A stretch of 57,706 bases of DNA from Hamiltosporidium magnivora (Eukaryota; Microsporidia; Dubosqiidae), in contig PITI01000003.1 of the NCBI GenBank assembly GCA_004325065.1, positions 1 through 57,706 on the forward strand. Reading direction: 5' to 3'. Below the pieces are notes generated by a model. The model made no database searches and was not told the origin of the DNA. It worked only from the letters and a program-made list of their open reading frames with translations. A program made the position numbers and the translations under genes. This document shows, one piece after another, positions 56,757 to 57,706 of the stretch (positions within the stretch are counted from its first letter, which is position 1; each line of letters starts with the position of its first letter).

Positions 56757-57550
56757 TTAATATTGGAAGATCTTAATGGGAACGGTATCAATGTTTTCAG
56801 GATCAAGGGTAATGCATACTTTGGTTGTAGAAGAATGAACACGGAAGGGGGATTTGAGTAGGTGTTTAATCACCGATATAACATTTTTATCAAGTTTTAT
56901 ATATAAATGTTCAAATATCTCTTCGACTGTGGCAGTTTCGGGTTTAATATTTAGATCTTGTTCATTAAAATATGAAAATATTTTCTATCAAAATATTACA
57001 ATATAACGTTGGAAATATCCTTTTTTTTGAAACCGAATCAAAAAAATTTGTCACACTTTGACGTTCAGAATTATTTGACGAACGAGCATTGTCATCCGAT
57101 ACCCAACAATGTATGCCACGTCCTCCTGAAAATACAAAAAGTACTTTTAAATCCAAATTCTTCTTAAAAAGAATATTTTAGCAATTTTATAGCAGATTTT
57201 ACCAACACAAAACATGTTTCACAAGTATTTCTTCCCGTACAACATATTCCTTTTTAATCTGTCAAATCAATATTGAAGACAAGTTCTTTTATAACTGGAA
57301 TACATTCAGTTCCTTTTCTTAGTCTATTAGCATATACAGCTCCAAAATCTATATTGACAGGAACGGTTGATAAAATTTTTGTCTGTAATTCTTCCTTTGA
57401 TTTGAAATTTAAATACCGTAAATACATGCCGTTTTGTAATGTGAAAGACATTTTTCGTTTCTCATGAATTTCTAACCATCGAAATATTCTTTCCAATGAA
57501 AATATATTTTCATAAAAATATGGTAACATTAAATAGGCTTGATCGTCCAT
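56757..57550 (-). pseudogene. PRI1: DNA primase small (catalytic) subunit, disrupted
   Basis: Encodes the polymerase subunit of the primase that makes RNA primers for DNA polymerase alpha. Frame 1 from ATG 57550: YFYENIFSLERIFRWLE, SFTLQNGMYLRYLNF, VPVNIDFGAVYANR, PVIKELVFNIDLTD (residues 85-98). It then meets TAA at 57256-57254 in place of the Tyr that follows DLTD in the family, and continues in the same frame through the zinc motif CCTGRNTCETC. A T-run near 57165-57171 shifts the frame to FVFSGGRGIHCWVSDDNAR; a third frame after about 56975 gives ETATVEEIFEHLY, IKHLLKSPFRVHSSTTK and ends at 56757. The first catalytic Asp (FDID) is Asn93 (FNID). The start keeps its CCCC at 57558-57561. An inactivated duplicate or a sequence with indel errors. 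Confidence 0.88.
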
Positions 57551-57706
57551 AAAAAGAGGGGAGGTTTTTTATGTATAAATTTTTAGATAATTTGTATTGC
57601 CAGTTAGTGAAGATTTACATTCGTTTTTTAATGAAAAATATATTCTCTAAAAAATAAAAATTTAGGTGCATTTATTTGCTATCGAAAAATATTAGTTTTG
57701 TAAAAA
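57551..57706. other. Upstream region of PRI1, AT-rich
   Basis: Holds the CCCC motif (57558-57561, minus strand) 7 bases before the PRI1 ATG; nothing else seen before the window ends. Confidence 0.5.

Noticed and set aside
1..57706. CRISPR arrays, rRNA genes, complete tRNAs, spliceosomal introns
   Set aside because: No regularly spaced repeats, no rRNA core sequences and no complete tRNA were seen; no gene needed an intron to be read.

Overview
The window reads as an AT-rich, gene-poor, intron-poor nuclear genome segment of a microsporidium with an expanded, transposon-littered genome. The support is: compact eukaryotic genes (Sm D1, proteasome alpha-4, CHK1, a ubiquitin-S27a fusion, DNA primase small subunit), very divergent and lysine/asparagine-rich proteins, a CCC motif within about 25 bases of most start codons (a described microsporidian start-site signal), and large secreted leucine-rich proteins. 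Expanded genomes such as those of Daphnia or mosquito parasites (Hamiltosporidium, Edhazardia) would fit, but I cannot fix the genus from the sequence alone.

Layout. 1-5.2 kb: Sm D1 gene (+) behind a tandemly repeated promoter, then decayed LINE and family-G repeat sequence. 5.2-6.7 kb: secreted protein of unknown function (-). 8.6-9.3 kb: a dead Merlin-type transposase copy. 10.7-13.4 kb: proteasome alpha-4 (-) and glutathione reductase (+), divergently arranged. 15.0-15.5 kb: small hypothetical gene. 15.6-23.5 kb: dead transposons, including an almost full-length decayed KRBA2/Ginger-type integrase, and a tRNA-like 3' half. 24.4-25.0 kb: a small gene with an apparent frameshift (-). 26-31 kb: more dead transposons, including an IS630/Tc1-mariner element with clear inverted repeats. 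31.9-40.5 kb: two large secreted LRR-type proteins bracketing a ubiquitin-ribosomal protein S27a fusion, all on the minus strand. 40.6-44.4 kb: decayed retroelement-like sequence. 44.5-45.7 kb: CHK1 kinase (+). 45.7-56.7 kb: no intact genes, only dead Merlin and KRBA2-like copies. 56.8-57.55 kb: DNA primase small subunit broken by one nonsense codon and two frameshifts (-).

The housekeeping genes are unrelated to each other and show no operon logic. They are islands (splicing, proteolysis, redox, translation, DNA-damage checkpoint, replication priming) in a sea of old transposon debris. All coding calls come from reading the translated sequence by eye; no similarity search was run. Positions of decayed elements are approximate to some tens of bases.
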